From the NCBI RefSeq assembly GCF_900067135.1, contig NZ_FJUR01000001.1, positions 2,111,501 to 2,175,500 on the forward strand: a DNA stretch of 64,000 bases. The letters are read 5' to 3'. The stretch is from Rhizobium sp. 9140 (GTDB lineage: Bacteria; Pseudomonadota; Alphaproteobacteria; Rhizobiales; Rhizobiaceae). A program made the position numbers and the translations under genes. Every line of letters begins with the position of its first letter. Positions within the stretch are counted from its first letter, which is position 1. Below are positions 26,883 through 45,267 of this stretch, one piece after another. The notes beneath the pieces are model-generated. The model did no database searches. It worked only from the letters and a program-made list of their open reading frames with translations, and had not been told where the DNA came from.

Positions 26883-27314
26883 ATGGCTAAGAAAGTTATG
26901 GGCCACCTCAAGCTCCAGGTGAAGGCAGGGTCGGCAAATCCGTCCCCGCCGATCGGTCCTGCACTTGGTCAGCGCGGCATCAACATCATGGAATTCTGCA
27001 AGGCGTTCAACGCTGCCACGCAGGAAATGGAAAAGGGCATGCCGATCCCGGTCGTCATCACCTACTTCCAGGACAAGTCCTTCACCTTCATGATGAAGAA
27101 GCCGCCGGTCAGCTACTTCCTCAAGAAGGAAGCAAAGATCACCTCGGGCTCCAAGACCCCGGGCAAGGGCGGCGCTGCCGCGACCCTCACCAAGGCTCAG
27201 ATCCGTTCGATCGCCGAAGCCAAGATGAAGGACCTCAATGCAGCCGATATCGAAGGCGCGATGACCATGATCGAGGGCTCCGCCCGCGCCATGGGTCTGG
27301 AAGTGGTGGCGTAA
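26883..27314 (+). CDS. rplK: 50S ribosomal protein L11
   Basis: L11 forms the GTPase-associated region of the 50S subunit with 23S rRNA helices 43-44 and the L10/L12 stalk. The 143-residue protein has the proline-rich N-terminal segment [15 protein letters not shown] that binds thiostrepton-type antibiotics, the FCKAFN segment and the RNA-binding C-terminal domain. The ATG at 26883 follows an AGAGAG site. rplA begins one base after its stop. Confidence 0.98.
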   Translation: MAKKVMGHLKLQVKAGSANPSPPIGPALGQRGINIMEFCKAFNAATQEMEKGMPIPVVITYFQDKSFTFMMKKPPVSYFLKKEAKITSGSKTPGKGGAAATLTKAQIRSIAEAKMKDLNAADIEGAMTMIEGSARAMGLEVVA

Positions 27315-27315
27315 G

Positions 27316-28014
27316 ATGGCAAAGCTTGCAAAGCGCGTACAGAAGACCCGCGAAGGCGTCGATCCCACCAAGATCTACAGCCTGTCGGACGCTATCGGCA
27401 TGGTTAAGGAACGGGCGATCGCCAAGTTCGATGAAACCATCGAGGTGGCCATGAACCTCGGCGTTGACCCGCGTCACGCCGACCAGATGGTCCGCGGCGT
27501 TGTCAACCTGCCGAACGGCACCGGCCGCGACGTTCGCGTCGCCGTTTTCGCACGTGGCGCCAAGGCTGACGAAGCCCGCGCTGCTGGCGCAGACGTCGTC
27601 GGCGCCGAAGATCTCGTCGAGATCGTCCAGGGCGGCAAGATCGATTTCGATCGCTGCATCGCGACCCCGGACATGATGCCGCTCGTCGGCCGTCTCGGCA
27701 AGGTTCTCGGCCCCCGTGGCATGATGCCGAACCCGAAGGTCGGTACCGTGACCATGGACGTCACCGGCGCCGTCAAGGCTTCCAAGGGTGGTGCTGTCGA
27801 GTTCCGCGTCGAGAAGGCTGGTATCATCCATGCCGGTATCGGCAAGGCATCGTTCGCTCCGGGCGCTCTGGAAGAAAACATCCGTGCATTTGCGGATGCC
27901 GTCGTGAAGGCGAAGCCGGCAGGTGCCAAGGGCAACTACGTCAAGCGCATCGCGATTTCCTCGACCATGGGTCCGGGCGTCAAGATCGATCTGTCGACGC
28001 TCAGCGTCGCCTGA
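27316..28014 (+). CDS. rplA: 50S ribosomal protein L1
   Basis: L1 binds the mobile L1 stalk of 23S rRNA and, in other bacteria, represses its own rplK-rplA mRNA. The 232-residue protein has the conserved central segment [19 protein letters not shown] and the C-terminal domain segment [22 protein letters not shown]. It starts right after rplK, so the two are certainly cotranscribed and probably coupled. The rplJ leader follows. Confidence 0.98.
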   Translation: MAKLAKRVQKTREGVDPTKIYSLSDAIGMVKERAIAKFDETIEVAMNLGVDPRHADQMVRGVVNLPNGTGRDVRVAVFARGAKADEARAAGADVVGAEDLVEIVQGGKIDFDRCIATPDMMPLVGRLGKVLGPRGMMPNPKVGTVTMDVTGAVKASKGGAVEFRVEKAGIIHAGIGKASFAPGALEENIRAFADAVVKAKPAGAKGNYVKRIAISSTMGPGVKIDLSTLSVA

Positions 28015-28343
28015 TTTTTTCGGTGGGGCGCAAGCCTTTCCGAACGTGAATTCCGGTCCTTCGGGACCGGATCTCCGGGCTTCGGCCCGGAACTCCTGTC
28101 CGAGATTGCAGGTGGTTATCCCTTAATCACTGATGCCTGCATGAGACGGGTGAGACCCGAATTTGTCCCGAGGCTCCGGCTGAGGGAAACATCGGTTCGA
28201 ACCTCGGCTTGCCTTGTGAGCGCCTCGCAGCGCTTCGCAGGGGACAGGATCCTCGAGCGTCGCGCGGGATCGTTTGTATCCCGCGCGGCAAAGGCAAACC
28301 CGGCAGGCCTGCAGGATTGCGGTCTGCCAACTGGAGATAGGCA
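28015..28343 (+). promoter_or_regulatory. rplJ (L10) leader region with several hairpins
   Basis: The 329 bases between rplA and rplJ hold no gene but have many strong stems. Two adjacent TTCG-loop hairpins lie at about 28053-28092. A stem joins TGCAGG near 28109 with CCTGCA near 28136, and CGGGT/ACCCG lies near 28146-28158. A perfect 10-bp stem lies at 28261-28270 with 28278-28287. An L10-L12 autoregulatory leader is expected at this location; which hairpin is the protein-binding kink-turn cannot be told by eye. Confidence 0.55.
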
Positions 28344-28865
28344 GTGGAAAGAGCGGAAAAACGCGAATTCGTCACGGAGCTGAACGAAGTCTTCAAGGCT
28401 TCCGGTTCGGTCGTCGTGGCCCACTATGCCGGCGTCACCGTTGCGCAAATGAACGATTTTCGTTCGAAGATGCGCGCAGCTGGCGGCACCGTCAAAGTCG
28501 CGAAGAACCGCCTGGCCAAGATTGCCCTTCAGGGTACGGAGTCCGAAGGGATCATCGATCTCTTCAAGGGTCAGACGCTGATTGCATACAGCACTGATCC
28601 GATCGTGGCTCCCAAGGTCGTCGTGGATTTTGCCAAGACCAACGACAAGGTCGTTGTTCTCGGTGGTTCCATGGGCACCACAACGCTGAATGCGGAAGGC
28701 GTCAAGTCGCTTGCGACCCTGCCTTCGCTGGACGAACTGCGTGGAAGGCTGCTGGGCATGATCCAGACGCCGGCTACCCGGATCGCAAGCGTTGTTGCAG
28801 CACCGGCAAGCCAGCTTGCCCGCGTGTTCGCGGCCTACGCCAAGAAGGACGAAGAAGCCGCATAA
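28344..28865 (+). CDS. rplJ: 50S ribosomal protein L10
   Basis: L10 anchors the L7/L12 dimers to the 50S subunit stalk base. The 173-residue protein begins with GTG at 28344, preceded by GATAGGCA, and reads [16 protein letters not shown], the usual rhizobial N-terminus. The RNA-binding domain includes [17 protein letters not shown]. The C-terminal helix that docks L12 dimers ends [16 protein letters not shown]. It precedes rplL by 59 bases, and L10 with L12 is expected to repress this mRNA through the leader. Confidence 0.98.
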   Translation: MERAEKREFVTELNEVFKASGSVVVAHYAGVTVAQMNDFRSKMRAAGGTVKVAKNRLAKIALQGTESEGIIDLFKGQTLIAYSTDPIVAPKVVVDFAKTNDKVVVLGGSMGTTTLNAEGVKSLATLPSLDELRGRLLGMIQTPATRIASVVAAPASQLARVFAAYAKKDEEAA

Positions 28866-28924
28866 GGCGGTTTTTCGCTGTTTATATCAACATCGGTTCG
28901 AATTGAACAAAAGGAACTATGACT

Positions 28925-29302
<378 letters not shown>

Positions 29303-29318
29303 TCTGGCTTTGTGACAG

Positions 29319-29348
29319 AGAGAGGCGGCCCGAGAGGGCTGCCTCTCT
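29319..29348 (+). terminator. terminator/attenuator after rplL
   Basis: A 13-bp stem with one G-T pair (29319-29331 and 29336-29348) and a GAGA loop is followed by TTGACCGTTTTT. It lies between rplL and rpoB, where partial termination lowers polymerase relative to L12 expression in other bacteria. Confidence 0.7.
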
Positions 29349-29368
29349 TTGACCGTTTTTCGAACGTA

Positions 29369-29405
29369 TTACCCGAAAGCCCCCACATAATCGGCTTTTT
29401 GGTAA
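29369..29405 (+). promoter_or_regulatory. second hairpin in the rpoB leader
   Basis: TTACC...AAAGCC pairs with GGCTTT...GGTAA across an 11-base loop, with a 2x2 internal loop. A further inverted repeat (GACGGGG and CCCCGTC) lies near 29507-29536. These make a structured leader in front of rpoB. Confidence 0.45.
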
Positions 29406-29567
29406 TGGGTTCTTCAAGAGGATGGTCCCGGCACCTGGACGACACGGCATTCCGCGCTTTGTGTCCTGGGCCGCGAGACGAGATTGAGCAATCCATCTTA
29501 GACGGGGTCGACTGGCCATCGGTCCCCGTCCGTTGCAGGCCCGGATGCACATATTGAAGGAGCGACG

Positions 29568-32500
29568 ATGGCTCAGACCCTTACGTTTAACGGTCGCAGG
29601 CGCGTACGCAAGTTTTTCGGCAAAATCCCCGAAGTCGCAGAAATGCCGAACCTTATCGAGGTTCAGAAGGCGTCCTACGACCAGTTCCTGATGGTCAAGG
29701 AGCCGGCTGGCGGCCGTCCTGACGAGGGACTGCAGTCGGTTTTCAAGTCCGTCTTCCCGATCAGCGACTTTTCCGGCGCCTCCATGCTGGAGTTCGTCTC
29801 CTATGAGTTCGAGCCCCCGAAGTTCGACGTCGATGAATGCCGTCAGCGCGACCTGACCTATGCAGCGCCGCTCAAGGTGACGCTGCGCCTCATCGTGTTC
29901 GATATCGATGAAGATACGGGCGCGAAGTCCGTCAAGGATATCAAGGAACAAAACGTCTACATGGGCGACATGCCGCTCATGACGAACAACGGTACGTTCA
30001 TCGTCAACGGCACCGAGCGCGTCATCGTTTCGCAGATGCACCGTTCGCCGGGCGTGTTCTTCGACCACGACAAGGGCAAGAGCCACTCGTCTGGTAAGCT
30101 GCTGTTCGCTGCACGCGTCATTCCATATCGCGGTTCCTGGCTCGATATTGAATTCGATGCCAAGGACATCGTGCACGCACGTATCGACCGTCGCCGCAAG
30201 ATCCCCGTCTCCTCTCTGCTGATGGCACTCGGCATGGATGGCGAGGAGATCCTCGAGACGTTCTACACGAAGTCCTTCTACAAGCGTGACGGCAAGGGCT
30301 GGCGGATTCCGTTCCAGCCGGAGGTCCTCAAGGGCCAGAAGGCCATCACCGAGATGATCGACGCCGACACCGGCGAAGTCGTCGTGGAAAGCGGCAAGAA
30401 GCTGACGCCGCGTCTGCTGCGTTCGCTGACCGAGAAGGGTCTGAAGGCTATCAAGGCTTCCGACGACGATCTCTACGGCAACTATCTTGCCGAAGACCTC
30501 GTCAACATGGAAACGGGCGAAATCTTCCTGGAAGCCGGTGACGAGATCGACGAGAAGACGCTCGGCGTGATCCTGGGCGCGGGCTTCGATGAGATCCCGG
30601 TTCTCGACATCGACCACATCAATGTCGGCGCCTACATCCGCAACACCATTGCCGTCGATAAGAACGAGAACCGTCAGGACGCTCTGTTCGATATCTACCG
30701 CGTCATGCGCCCGGGCGAGCCGCCGACCATGGATTCGGCTGAAGCCATGTTCAACACGCTGTTCTTCGATTCGGAGCGTTACGATCTCTCCGCCGTCGGC
30801 CGCGTGAAGATGAACATGCGTCTCGACGTCGATGCTGCCGATACGGTCCGCGTTCTGCGCAAGGAAGACATCCTTGCCGTGGTCCGGATGCTGGTCGATC
30901 TGCGTGACGGCAAGGGCGAAATCGACGACATCGACAACCTCGGCAACCGCCGCGTTCGTTCCGTCGGCGAGCTGATGGAAAATCAGTATCGTCTCGGCCT
31001 TCTCCGCATGGAGCGCGCCATCAAGGAACGCATGTCGTCGATCGAGATCGACACCGTCATGCCGCAGGACCTGATCAACGCGAAGCCGGCAGCTGCCGCC
31101 GTGCGCGAGTTCTTCGGTTCCTCGCAGCTGTCGCAGTTCATGGACCAGGTGAACCCGCTCTCGGAAATCACCCACAAGCGCCGTCTTTCGGCTCTTGGAC
31201 CGGGCGGTCTGACCCGCGAGCGCGCAGGCTTCGAAGTCCGCGACGTTCACCCGACCCACTACGGCCGTATTTGCCCGATCGAGACGCCGGAAGGCCCGAA
31301 CATCGGTCTGATCAACTCGCTCGCAACCTTCGCCCGCGTCAACAAGTACGGCTTCATCGAAAGCCCGTACCGCAAGATCGTGGACGGCAAGGTGACGCGC
31401 GAAGTGGTCTACCTTTCCGCGATGGAAGAGGCCAAGTACCACGTCGCACAGGCCAACTCCGTGCTGAACGCCGAGAACGAATTCGAGGAAGAATTCGTCG
31501 TCTGCCGTCACTCGGGCGAAGTCATGCTGACGCCGCGCGACCAGATCAACCTGATGGACGTCTCGCCGAAGCAGCTCGTGTCCGTTGCCGCCGCTCTCAT
31601 CCCGTTCCTCGAGAACGACGATGCGAACCGTGCGCTCATGGGCTCGAACATGCAGCGTCAGGCCGTGCCTCTGCTGCGCGCCGAAGCGCCGTTCGTGGGC
31701 ACCGGCATGGAACCTGTCGTTGCCCGCGACTCGGGCGCTGCCATCGCGGCTCGCCGTAGCGGCGTCGTCGACCAGGTGGACGCGACGCGTATCGTTATCC
31801 GCGCAACGGAAGATCTCGAGTCCGGCAAGTCCGGTGTCGATATCTATCGCCTGCAGAAGTTCCAGCGCTCCAACCAAAACACCTGCGTCAACCAGCGCCC
31901 GCTGGTTACCGTCGGTGACATCCTGAACAAGGGCGACATCATCGCCGACGGTCCTTCGACCGACCTCGGCGACCTCGCACTTGGCCGCAACGCGCTTGTC
32001 GCGTTCATGCCCTGGAACGGCTACAACTACGAGGACTCGATCCTGCTGTCCGAGCGCATCGTGCGCGACGACGTGTTCACCTCCATCCACATCGAAGAAT
32101 TCGAAGTAATGGCGCGCGACACGAAGCTGGGTCCGGAAGAAATCACGCGCGACATTCCGAACGTTTCGGAAGAGGCGTTGAAGAACCTCGACGAAGCCGG
32201 CATCGTCTATATCGGTGCGGAAGTGCAGCCGGGCGACATCCTCGTCGGCAAGATCACGCCGAAGGGTGAAAGCCCGATGACGCCGGAAGAAAAGCTCCTG
32301 CGCGCTATCTTCGGCGAGAAGGCTTCCGACGTCCGCGACACGTCCATGCGTATGCCCCCGGGCACGTTCGGGACCATCGTAGAAGTTCGCGTTTTCAACC
32401 GCCACGGCGTTGAAAAGGACGAACGTGCGATGGCGATCGAGCGCGAGGAAATCGAGCGTCTCGCGAAGGACCGCGACGACGAACAGGCGATCCTCGACCG

Positions 32501-33707
32501 CAACGTTTATGCCCGTCTGATCGACATGCTGCGCGGCCACGCCGCCGTTGCAGGTCCGAAGAACTTCAAGAAGGGCACGGAGCTGACCAACGCGATCGTC
32601 TCCGAATATCCCCGCTCGCAGTGGTGGATGTTCGCCGTCGAGGACGAAAAGGCTCAGGGCGAGATCGAAGCTCTGCGGGGTCAATACGACGAGTCGAAGT
32701 CGCTGCTCGAGCATCGCTTCATGGACAAGGTCGAAAAGGTCCAGCGCGGCGACGAAATGCCTCCGGGCGTCATGAAGATGGTCAAGGTCTTCGTCGCTGT
32801 GAAGCGAAAGATCCAGCCGGGCGACAAGATGGCCGGCCGTCACGGCAACAAGGGTGTCGTGTCGCGCATCGTTCCGATCGAAGACATGCCATTCCTGGAA
32901 GACGGTACGCATGTGGACGTGGTTCTGAACCCGCTGGGCGTGCCGTCGCGCATGAACGTCGGCCAGATCCTCGAGACGCACCTCGGCTGGGCTTGCGCCG
33001 GCATGGGTCGCAAGATCGGCGCGATGCTCGATGCCTATAAGGCAGGGGCTGAAATCCAGCCGTTGCGCGATGTCATCGACAGCGTCATCGGATCCGGTCC
33101 GAAGGGCGAGCCGATCAAGGACTACGACGACGATAGCATCGTTCGTCTGGCCGAGCAGACACGCCGCGGTGTGTCGATCGCGACGCCGGTCTTCGACGGC
33201 GCGGTGGAAGCCGACGTCAACGAAATGCTGGAGCAGGCAGGCCTGAACGTTTCCGGTCAGTCCACGCTTTACGACGGCCGCACAGGGGACCAGTTCGACC
33301 GTCAGGTGACAGTCGGCTACATCTACATGCTGAAGCTGAACCACCTCGTGGACGACAAGATCCACGCGCGTTCGATCGGTCCTTATTCGCTCGTCACCCA
33401 GCAGCCGCTTGGCGGCAAGGCCCAGTTCGGCGGTCAGCGCTTCGGGGAAATGGAAGTCTGGGCTCTGGAAGCCTACGGCGCCGCCTACACCCTGCAGGAA
33501 ATGCTGACGGTGAAGTCGGACGACGTGGCCGGGCGTACAAAGGTCTACGAGGCGATCGTGCGCGGCGACGACACGTTCGAGGCAGGCATTCCGGAGAGCT
33601 TCAACGTTCTCGTCAAGGAAATGCGCTCCCTCGGCCTGTCCGTCGAGCTTGAGAACTCGAAGCTTGAAGAGCTCCAGCCGACGCAGCTGCCGGACGCCGC
33701 TGAATAA
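29568..33707 (+). CDS. rpoB: DNA-directed RNA polymerase subunit beta
   Basis: RpoB is the beta subunit of RNA polymerase and forms much of the catalytic cleft. The 1379-residue protein is of normal alphaproteobacterial length. The rifampicin region is wild-type in appearance ([31 protein letters not shown], around residues 520-550). Other landmarks are the [15 protein letters not shown] segment, GYNYEDSI, the [15 protein letters not shown] segment near 1085-1100 and the C-terminal [17 protein letters not shown] block that contacts beta prime. The gene starts 219 bases after the second leader hairpin region begins, with GGAG before the ATG. rpoC follows. Confidence 0.99.
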   Translation: MAQTLTFNGRRRVRKFFGKIPEVAEMPNLIEVQKASYDQFLMVKEPAGGRPDEGLQSVFKSVFPISDFSGASMLEFVSYEFEPPKFDVDECRQRDLTYAAPLKVTLRLIVFDIDEDTGAKSVKDIKEQNVYMGDMPLMTNNGTFIVNGTERVIVSQMHRSPGVFFDHDKGKSHSSGKLLFAARVIPYRGSWLDIEFDAKDIVHARIDRRRKIPVSSLLMALGMDGEEILETFYTKSFYKRDGKGWRIPFQPEVLKGQKAITEMIDADTGEVVVESGKKLTPRLLRSLTEKGLKAIKASDDDLYGNYLAEDLVNMETGEIFLEAGDEIDEKTLGVILGAGFDEIPVLDIDHINVGAYIRNTIAVDKNENRQDALFDIYRVMRPGEPPTMDSAEAMFNTLFFDSERYDLSAVGRVKMNMRLDVDAADTVRVLRKEDILAVVRMLVDLRDGKGEIDDIDNLGNRRVRSVGELMENQYRLGLLRMERAIKERMSSIEIDTVMPQDLINAKPAAAAVREFFGSSQLSQFMDQVNPLSEITHKRRLSALGPGGLTRERAGFEVRDVHPTHYGRICPIETPEGPNIGLINSLATFARVNKYGFIESPYRKIVDGKVTREVVYLSAMEEAKYHVAQANSVLNAENEFEEEFVVCRHSGEVMLTPRDQINLMDVSPKQLVSVAAALIPFLENDDANRALMGSNMQRQAVPLLRAEAPFVGTGMEPVVARDSGAAIAARRSGVVDQVDATRIVIRATEDLESGKSGVDIYRLQKFQRSNQNTCVNQRPLVTVGDILNKGDIIADGPSTDLGDLALGRNALVAFMPWNGYNYEDSILLSERIVRDDVFTSIHIEEFEVMARDTKLGPEEITRDIPNVSEEALKNLDEAGIVYIGAEVQPGDILVGKITPKGESPMTPEEKLLRAIFGEKASDVRDTSMRMPPGTFGTIVEVRVFNRHGVEKDERAMAIEREEIERLAKDRDDEQAILDRNVYARLIDMLRGHAAVAGPKNFKKGTELTNAIVSEYPRSQWWMFAVEDEKAQGEIEALRGQYDESKSLLEHRFMDKVEKVQRGDEMPPGVMKMVKVFVAVKRKIQPGDKMAGRHGNKGVVSRIVPIEDMPFLEDGTHVDVVLNPLGVPSRMNVGQILETHLGWACAGMGRKIGAMLDAYKAGAEIQPLRDVIDSVIGSGPKGEPIKDYDDDSIVRLAEQTRRGVSIATPVFDGAVEADVNEMLEQAGLNVSGQSTLYDGRTGDQFDRQVTVGYIYMLKLNHLVDDKIHARSIGPYSLVTQQPLGGKAQFGGQRFGEMEVWALEAYGAAYTLQEMLTVKSDDVAGRTKVYEAIVRGDDTFEAGIPESFNVLVKEMRSLGLSVELENSKLEELQPTQLPDAAE

Positions 33708-33900
33708 AACGCGATTGACGCGCGCGCCGCGACCAGGCGCGCGCAGGTCCTGCCGGTCATCCTTCTAAGGGGTGACGGGGCAGGGCGCTGAGCCGCACCC
33801 GATGCGGTTTTATCCGTTTGACGAGCAGAGGGGCCGGCGTCCCGGGAAATGCCGGCCACCCGCGCTCATGATAAGGGGCCTTGCCCCAAAGGAGATAGGC

Positions 33901-38106
<4,206 letters not shown>

Positions 38107-38127
38107 TCGTCAGACGCGACCCCTAAA

Positions 38128-38159
38128 AAAAGCCGCCCGGAGCGATCCGGGCGGCTTTT
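38128..38159 (+). terminator. terminator of the rpoBC transcript
   Basis: A perfect 14-bp GC-rich stem (38128-38141 and 38146-38159) with a GCGA loop starts 22 bases after rpoC. It carries A and T tracts on both sides, so it may also stop the convergent minus-strand gene at 38209-38505. Confidence 0.9.
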
Positions 38160-38208
38160 GACGTTTGGAAGTCTCAGAAGGTGAGGGCGGTTCAGACTTC
38201 GGGCGTGA

Positions 38209-38505
38209 TCAGTTGAACCGGATGATCGCCACCTCTCCCTCCAGCGCACCCTTGTAAGCGGACGCATGCGGCTCATCTTCCGGCACGCCTTCGAGCATCC
38301 CAATCTGGTCGAGGTCCGCCTCGAGGAAGCCTTCCTCGGCCAGAGCGTTCAGAGCTTCACGGACAGCGGAGTCATCGTCGGCCGCACGGAGCACGACGTG
38401 AATATCGACACCTTCTCCGCCGCCGTCCTCTTCAAAGGCCTTGCCGATGATGATGAAGACCATGGGATCGTCGGAATTGTTGTCGTTGTCGGGCAGGACC
38501 GTCAT
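38209..38505 (-). CDS. conserved hypothetical acidic protein
   Basis: This 98-residue protein is not of a family I can name. It is acidic, starts TVLPDNDNNSDDPMVF and reads VDIHVVLRAADDDSAVREALNALAEEGF in its centre, which suggests a small alpha/beta fold. The ATG at 38505 has a GGAG ribosome site; the longer open frame to 38604 lacks one. It converges on rpoC and shares the bidirectional terminator. I have seen similar genes next to rpoC in rhizobia, but only from memory. Its role is unknown. Confidence 0.7.
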   Translation of the reverse strand: MTVLPDNDNNSDDPMVFIIIGKAFEEDGGGEGVDIHVVLRAADDDSAVREALNALAEEGFLEADLDQIGMLEGVPEDEPHASAYKGALEGEVAIIRFN

Positions 38506-39054
38506 GGAGACTCCTCTTGTCGGGTCTTTGAAAATGCAGCATTGAGCGCCAATGAAGTGATCTATATCAAAAGCGGCGGTCCCGACAATTCGTTCCCGCG
38601 GCATCTTCGAGCAGAAGCGATTCTTTCTGCAAGCTGTTGCCGATTCTCATGACGGACGATGACGTGCTGCCCTGGACTCCGTCTCGCAACCCGTCCCCCC
38701 GCGTCGGAAACCCCGCATTTGCGGGGTTTCGGCCGGACAGGAGGGGAGAATCTTTAGGATTTGCCCTTGACGGGAGGGGGGTAAAACAGTACACCCCGCC
38801 TCATCGGAGCCCATGTGAGGCTGGCTGGTTCGGAACGACACGTTCTGGAGTTCGCCTCAAACAAGGTTCAAACGCACGCCGAAGACCAAGAATGCTGCAC
38901 GCAAGACGCCGGAAAACGGCGTCCTCTGCTTTTCATGGGGCATCTGCTGAAACGCGGATCGGCCCTTGTTCGCGCATTTCCACGCGTACGCAAAAGCCGG
39001 AGACGGCATTGATCCGCCCGAGAGGGTAACGAAGATTTTGCAAGGGATGGTTAT
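38506..39054 (+). promoter_or_regulatory. str operon upstream region
   Basis: This 549-base region before rpsL has no supported gene. It contains a perfect 11-bp inverted repeat with a two-base loop (38707-38717 and 38720-38730, GAAACCCC type). A CTTGAC at 38766-38771 has a poor -10 (TACACC at 38790-38795). A terminator-like hairpin (38905-38911 and 38917-38923) is followed by CTCTGCTTTT. The str promoter and a leader attenuator probably lie here, but none is proven. Confidence 0.45.
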
Positions 39055-39426
39055 ATGCCTACCGTAAACCAGCTGATCCGCAAGCCGCGTCAGGCACAGG
39101 TCAAGCGCAACAAGGTACCGGCGCTTCAGGAAAATCCGCAGAAGCGCGGCGTTTGCACACGCGTCTACACGACAACCCCGAAGAAGCCGAACTCGGCACT
39201 TCGTAAGGTTGCCAAGATCCGCCTGACCAATGGCTTCGAAGTCATCGGCTATATCCCGGGCGAAGGTCACAACCTGCAGGAACACTCCGTCGTGATGATC
39301 CGCGGCGGCCGCGTCAAGGACTTGCCGGGCGTTCGCTACCACATCATCCGTGGTGTTCTCGATACCCAGGGTGTCAAGAACCGTAAGCAGCGCCGTTCGA
39401 AGTACGGCGCGAAGCGTCCGAAGTAA
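39055..39426 (+). CDS. rpsL: 30S ribosomal protein S12
   Basis: S12 lies at the decoding centre and interface of the 30S subunit. The 123-residue protein is normal. The streptomycin-associated segments read [16 protein letters not shown] and [12 protein letters not shown], with the usual lysines, so no streptomycin-resistance change is seen. It is the first gene of the str operon rpsL-rpsG-fusA-tuf. Confidence 0.98.
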
Positions 39427-39483
39427 TCGACCGCCAGCGCCATTTCGCTGGGTAAACAAAGATAAAGTTGAGAGACGAAACAT

Positions 39484-39954
39484 ATGTCCCGTCGCCATAG
39501 TGCAGAAAAGCGTGAGATCAATCCGGACCCCAAGTTCGGCGATCTCGTTGTCACCAAGTTCATGAACGCCATCATGCTTCATGGAAAGAAGTCGGTTGCT
39601 GAAAACATCGTTTACGGTGCTTTCGATGCCGTTCAGGGCAAGTTGAAGCAGGAGCCGGTCGCCGTGTTCCATTCGGCTCTCGACAACATCGCTCCGCACG
39701 TAGAAGTCCGTTCGCGCCGCGTTGGCGGTGCGACGTACCAGGTTCCGGTCGATGTTCGTCCGGAGCGCCGTCAGGCTCTCGCCATCCGTTGGTTGATCGC
39801 CGCAGCTCGCAAGCGCAACGAAACGACCATGATCGATCGCCTCTGCGGCGAACTCATGGACGCCGCGAACAATCGCGGTAGCGCAGTAAAGAAGCGCGAA
39901 GACACGCACAAGATGGCCGACGCCAACCGCGCTTTCTCGCACTATCGCTGGTAA
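39484..39954 (+). CDS. rpsG: 30S ribosomal protein S7
   Basis: S7 nucleates assembly of the 30S head and contacts the exit-site tRNA. In enterobacteria S7 also represses str mRNA. The 156-residue protein starts [19 protein letters not shown], with [23 protein letters not shown] in the centre, and ends [12 protein letters not shown]. It lies 57 bases after rpsL. Confidence 0.98.
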   Translation: MSRRHSAEKREINPDPKFGDLVVTKFMNAIMLHGKKSVAENIVYGAFDAVQGKLKQEPVAVFHSALDNIAPHVEVRSRRVGGATYQVPVDVRPERRQALAIRWLIAAARKRNETTMIDRLCGELMDAANNRGSAVKKREDTHKMADANRAFSHYRW

Positions 39955-39984
39955 TCGACGTACATTTTCGAAAGGCAGTCCATC

Positions 39985-42084
<2,100 letters not shown>

Positions 42085-42153
42085 CCGGAGCTTGACTGAC
42101 GCCCGTTAAAACAGAATTGAACCCCGCAAGGGGCCACAGATGGAGAGCCGAAA

Positions 42154-43329
<1,176 letters not shown>

Positions 43330-43352
43330 TCAGCGGCTGGGCCGTTGACCTA

Positions 43353-43385
43353 GCAGGGACCGGGCGCTAACAACCCGGTTCCTGC
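43353..43385 (+). terminator. str operon terminator
   Basis: A 12-bp stem with one G-T pair (43353-43364 and 43374-43385) is followed by GCTTTTTG. It ends tuf copy 2, and its T-run overlaps the -35 element of the next promoter. Confidence 0.8.
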
Positions 43386-43390
43386 GCTTT

Positions 43391-43418
43391 TTGACAAGAC
43401 GCGGCCGACCGTAACAAT
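43391..43418 (+). promoter_or_regulatory. candidate S10 operon promoter
   Basis: TTGACA (43391-43396) is followed after 16 bases by AACAAT (43413-43418), 51 bases before rpsJ. The -35 is perfect and overlaps the terminator T-run of the preceding unit. Confidence 0.45.
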
Positions 43419-43469
43419 TGAAGATTTGGCGTATGGCCAGTTGCCCATACGGAAAAAAGGACTAGTCGA

Positions 43470-43778
43470 ATGAACGGCCAGAATATCCGCATCCGCCTCA
43501 AGGCGTTTGATCACCGGATCCTCGATGCCTCCACGCGCGAAATCGTGTCGACGGCCAAGCGTACGGGCGCCAGCGTCCGTGGCCCCGTGCCGCTGCCCAC
43601 GCGTATCGAAAAGTTCACGGTCAACCGGTCGCCCCACGTCGACAAGAAGAGCCGCGAACAGTTCGAGATGCGCACGCACAAGCGTCTTCTCGATATCGTC
43701 GACCCGACCCCGCAGACGGTCGACGCCCTGATGAAGCTCGATCTGGCCGCCGGCGTCGACGTCGAGATCAAGCTCTAA
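43470..43778 (+). CDS. rpsJ: 30S ribosomal protein S10
   Basis: S10 is a small head protein of the 30S subunit and, as NusE, binds NusB and NusG in transcription antitermination. The 102-residue protein has the typical [16 protein letters not shown] start and ends VDVEIKL. It is the first gene of the S10 operon. Confidence 0.98.
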
Positions 43779-43951
43779 AGGCCCCTCCCGGAACGCTTCG
43801 GACCGGGTGGATATAACAAGGAAGGTACGTGGACATTCCGTCCAACGACTTCCAGAAACGGGTGACCAATGGCGCGAATGCCGGACGGAAGCCTTGAACA
43901 AAGAGGCTGAAGGGGTTTCCCCCGACAGGGACTCTGAAGAGGAATGAACCG

Positions 43952-44647
43952 ATGCGTTCAGGTGTGATTGCACAGAAAGTGGGAATGACCCGGGTCTACA
44001 ACGACGCCGGCGAGCACATTCCAGTGACCGTGTTGCGGATGGAAAACTGCCAGGTGGTGGGCCAGCGCACGGAAGAAAAGAACGGCTACGTCGCCGTGCA
44101 GCTCGGCGCAGGCCAGGCGAAGGTCAAGAACACGCCAAAGGCGATGCGCGGCCACTTCGCCGCCGCAAACGTCGAGCCGAAGGCGAAGCTGGTCGAGTTC
44201 CGGGTAACCTCGGAAAACCTGATCGACGTCGGCTCCGAGCTGACGGCAAGCCACTTCGTCACCGGCCAGCTGGTTGACGTCACCGGCACCTCGATCGGTA
44301 AGGGCTTTGCCGGCGCCATGAAGCGCCACAACTTCGGTGGTCTGCGTGCGACGCACGGCGTTTCGGTCTCGCACCGTTCGCATGGTTCGACCGGTTCCAA
44401 TCAGGATCCGGGTCGCGTCTGGAAGGGCAAGCGCATGGCTGGTCATATGGGCCAGACGCGCATCACCACCCAGAACCTCGAAGTCGTATCCACCGATGAA
44501 GACCGCGGTCTGATCCTCGTCAAGGGTGCCGTACCCGGCTCCAAGGGCTCCTGGATCGTCGTCCGCGACGCCATCAAGGCCGGCATTCCGGAAAACGCTC
44601 CGCGTCCGGCCGGCGTCCGCGCAGCAGCACATGAGGGAGCCGAATAA
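43952..44647 (+). CDS. rplC: 50S ribosomal protein L3
   Basis: L3 is an early assembly protein of the 50S subunit near the peptidyl transferase centre. The 231-residue length is slightly long, due to a C-terminal extension ([19 protein letters not shown]). The typical loop [28 protein letters not shown] is present. Its stop TAA overlaps the rplD ATG by one base (44647), so the two are coupled. It follows rpsJ by 173 bases. Confidence 0.98.
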   Translation: MRSGVIAQKVGMTRVYNDAGEHIPVTVLRMENCQVVGQRTEEKNGYVAVQLGAGQAKVKNTPKAMRGHFAAANVEPKAKLVEFRVTSENLIDVGSELTASHFVTGQLVDVTGTSIGKGFAGAMKRHNFGGLRATHGVSVSHRSHGSTGSNQDPGRVWKGKRMAGHMGQTRITTQNLEVVSTDEDRGLILVKGAVPGSKGSWIVVRDAIKAGIPENAPRPAGVRAAAHEGAE

Positions 44648-45267
44648 TGGATCTCACCGTCACCACACTGGATGGTAAGGACGCAGGCACGGTTTCCCTG
44701 TCCGATGCCATCTTCGGCCTGGATGTCCGTAAGGACCTGATCGCCCGCGTCATCCGCTGGCAGCTCGCCAAGAAGCAACAGGGCACGCACAAGACCCTGA
44801 CGCGCGGCGAAGTCTCCCGCACCGGCGCCAAGATGTACAAGCAGAAGGGTACGGGCCGCGCTCGTCACCATTCCGCACGCGCTCCGCAGTTCCGCGGCGG
44901 TGGCAAGGCTCACGGCCCGGTCACGCGCAGCCACGAGCATGACCTTCCCAAGAAGGTTCGCGCGCTCGGCCTGCGTCACGCCCTCTCTGCCAAGCTGAAG
45001 GCCGATGAACTGATCATCATCGACAGCCTGGTTGCGACGGAAGCCAAGACGAAGTCCCTGACCGGTGCATTCGCATCGCTGGGCCTGACCAACGCCCTGT
45101 TCATCGGCGGCGCCGAGCTCGACAACAACTTCAAGCTCGCGGCCAAGAACATCCCGAACGTGGACGTTCTCCCGATCCAGGGCATCAACGTTTACGACAT
45201 TCTGCGCCGCGGCAAGCTCGTGCTTTCCAAGGATGCGATCGAGGCTCTGGAGGAGCGGTTCAAGTGA
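44647..45267 (+). CDS. rplD: 50S ribosomal protein L4
   Basis: L4 lines the nascent-peptide tunnel. In gammaproteobacteria it also represses the S10 operon. The 206-residue protein has the tunnel loop [27 protein letters not shown] (around residues 60-85), with no sign of a macrolide-resistance change. It overlaps rplC by one base and rplW by four. Confidence 0.98.
   Translation: MDLTVTTLDGKDAGTVSLSDAIFGLDVRKDLIARVIRWQLAKKQQGTHKTLTRGEVSRTGAKMYKQKGTGRARHHSARAPQFRGGGKAHGPVTRSHEHDLPKKVRALGLRHALSAKLKADELIIIDSLVATEAKTKSLTGAFASLGLTNALFIGGAELDNNFKLAAKNIPNVDVLPIQGINVYDILRRGKLVLSKDAIEALEERFK

Noticed and set aside
38637..39029. A 130-residue frame in the str upstream region
   Set aside because: It contains the palindromes of the leader, lacks a ribosome site and has an irregular composition.
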